Shown here: positions 63,131-64,000 of the stretch, one piece after another
Position numbering within the stretch: the stretch's first letter is position 1
How the letters are laid out: the number at the start of each line of letters is the position of its first letter
From: Nitrobacter sp051912485
GTDB taxonomy: Bacteria > Pseudomonadota > Alphaproteobacteria > Rhizobiales > Xanthobacteraceae
Assembly: GCF_051912485.1 (NCBI RefSeq)
Contig: NZ_CP196822.1
Location: 806,001 to 870,000, forward strand
DNA length: 64,000 nt
Reading direction: 5' to 3'
The notes under the pieces: model-generated
Database searches by the model: none
What the model saw: only the letters and a program-made list of their open reading frames with translations
What the model was told of the DNA's origin: nothing
Position numbers and translations under genes: made by a program

Positions 63131-63556
63131 ATGGCAGACAACGGCGCCGACTTCATGCGATCGATGAGTATCGCGACTTCCGGTCTGCGGGCGCAGGCCG
63201 GGCGGATGCGGGTGATCTCGGAAAACATCGCCAACGCCGACTCCACCGCGCAGACATCGGGCGGCGAGCCTTACCGCCGTAAAGTGCCATCCTTTTCATC
63301 GGCCCTCGATCGTGCGCTCGATGCGAAAGTGGTGACGCTCGGTCGAGTGAAGCCCGACATGTCGTCGTTCCGCGTCAAGTACGAGCCGAGCAATCCTGCC
63401 GCCGACGCCAGCGGCAATGTCAAATATCCCAACGTCAATTCGCTGGTCGAAATGACGGACATGCGCGAGGCACAGCGGTCCTACGAGGCCAACGTCAACA
63501 TCATCAGCGCAACGCGCCGGATGATCCAGCGCACGCTCGATATCCTCAAGTCCTGA
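63131..63556 (+). CDS. flgC: Flagellar proximal rod protein FlgC
   Basis: 141 residues. RSMSIATSGLRAQAGRMRVI with NIANADSTAQTSGGEPYRRK at the N-terminus and NSLVEMTDMREAQRSYEANV at the end. Partner of FlgB in the proximal rod. AGGAGG ribosome site; 29 bp after flgB. Confidence 0.95.
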   Translation: MADNGADFMRSMSIATSGLRAQAGRMRVISENIANADSTAQTSGGEPYRRKVPSFSSALDRALDAKVVTLGRVKPDMSSFRVKYEPSNPAADASGNVKYPNVNSLVEMTDMREAQRSYEANVNIISATRRMIQRTLDILKS

Positions 63557-63571
63557 TCGGAGACCTGACCC

Positions 63572-63883
63572 ATGGCATCACCCACAGTTGCAGCAAATGC
63601 CTATGCGAGCCTTGCGAAGATAATGGATTCCGGCGTGGCCGCCGGCAAGACGCCGGAGGGCGACGGCCCGTCGTTCAGCGCGGTGCTCAAAGATGCACTC
63701 GGCAGCGTGTTGGAGTCGGGGCGGAAGTCCGATGCGCAGACGGTGGCAATGGCTTCGGGCAAGGCCAATGTGATGGATGTGGTGACGGCCGTGGCCGATA
63801 CAGACGTCGCGGTGTCGACGCTGGTGTCGGTGCGTGACCGCGTCATCCAGTCCTACGAGGATATCATGAGAATGCCGATCTGA
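63572..63883 (+). CDS. fliE: MS-ring-rod junction protein FliE
   Basis: 103 residues. Middle GPSFSAVLKDALGSVLESGR and C-terminal VAVSTLVSVRDRVIQSYEDI with MRMPI end, typical of FliE. Joins the MS ring to the rod. GGAG precedes ATG 63572, 15 bp after flgC. Confidence 0.93.
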   Translation: MASPTVAANAYASLAKIMDSGVAAGKTPEGDGPSFSAVLKDALGSVLESGRKSDAQTVAMASGKANVMDVVTAVADTDVAVSTLVSVRDRVIQSYEDIMRMPI

Positions 63884-63959
63884 ATTTAATTGCCGTCATT
63901 CCGGGGCGCGAGCCTCTTGCGAGCGAGCCCGGAATCCATAACCACCAACCGGGCTTATA

Positions 63960-63995
63960 GATTCCGGACAGCCGCTACGCGGCTTCCGGAATGAC
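63960..63995. repeat. 36-bp dispersed repeat, copy B
   Basis: Same 36 bases as 29534-29569, in the same orientation. Preceded by an imperfect inverted pair (CATTCCGGG near 63897 and CCCGGAATC near 63929) belonging to a larger composite element that begins just after fliE. Confidence 0.85.
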
Positions 63996-64000
63996 AAAGT

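Overview
The window is high-GC DNA from an alphaproteobacterium of the order Hyphomicrobiales, most likely the Bradyrhizobium / Rhodopseudomonas / Nitrobacter family. Reasons: a thioredoxin-reductase-like ferredoxin-NADP reductase next to a [2Fe-2S] ferredoxin, the alphaproteobacterial flagellar regulators FlbT, FlaF and FliX, a DksA that has lost most of its zinc cysteines, TTAA-N7-TTAA (CtrA-type) boxes, and several families of short palindromic intergenic repeats. The genus cannot be fixed from sequence reading alone. No rRNA, tRNA, CRISPR array, insertion sequence or prophage was seen.

Left part (1 to about 29.5 kb), mixed housekeeping: the 3'-terminal part of a molybdenum hydroxylase large subunit; a secreted CHRD protein; a stand-alone Lrp/AsnC ligand-binding domain; thiD; a metallophosphoesterase coupled to a GT4 glycosyltransferase; a dipeptide epimerase; an MlaE-MlaF-MlaD lipid-transport operon; a 1704-residue coiled-coil membrane protein facing a single-domain Hpt phosphotransfer protein; ferredoxin and FNR; an SGNH-like secreted protein; a flippase-like membrane protein; small membrane proteins; UspA; a SixA-like phosphatase; an FAD oxidoreductase; a TPR-GT41 glycosyltransferase; and a Tat-exported MsrB.

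Right part (29.8 to 64 kb), a flagellar cluster in several operons: flgE, flgK and flgL (hook and junction); flbT, two flagellin paralogues, flaF and small accessory genes; flgI-flgJ-flgN (minus) divergent from fliX; then dksA and a patatin/cNMP protein; flgF-flgG-flgA-flgH (minus) divergent from fliL-fliM-DUF6468-motE and a 1268-residue periplasmic TPR protein; fliO-fliP (minus) divergent from flgB-flgC-fliE, which probably continues past the right edge. A PLP decarboxylase sits inside the cluster.

The most interesting layer is regulatory. Three flagellar operons (flgE, flgI, flgF) have clear sigma-54 -24/-12 promoters (GG-N10-GC), each with upstream CGGCA-type elements resembling FlbD sites. 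Perfect TTAA-N7-TTAA boxes lie upstream of flagellin 2, the 1268-residue gene, flgB, and the giant-protein/Hpt pair; exact TTAACCAT or near-consensus sites lie upstream of fliL, fliX and flbT. This matches the known Caulobacter hierarchy (CtrA, then sigma-54/FlbD with FliX, then FlbT/FlaF control of flagellin), and predicts that the giant coiled-coil protein, the Hpt protein and the 1268-residue protein belong to the same cell-cycle/motility programme. The hook protein and flagellin 1 also share a similar inserted domain.
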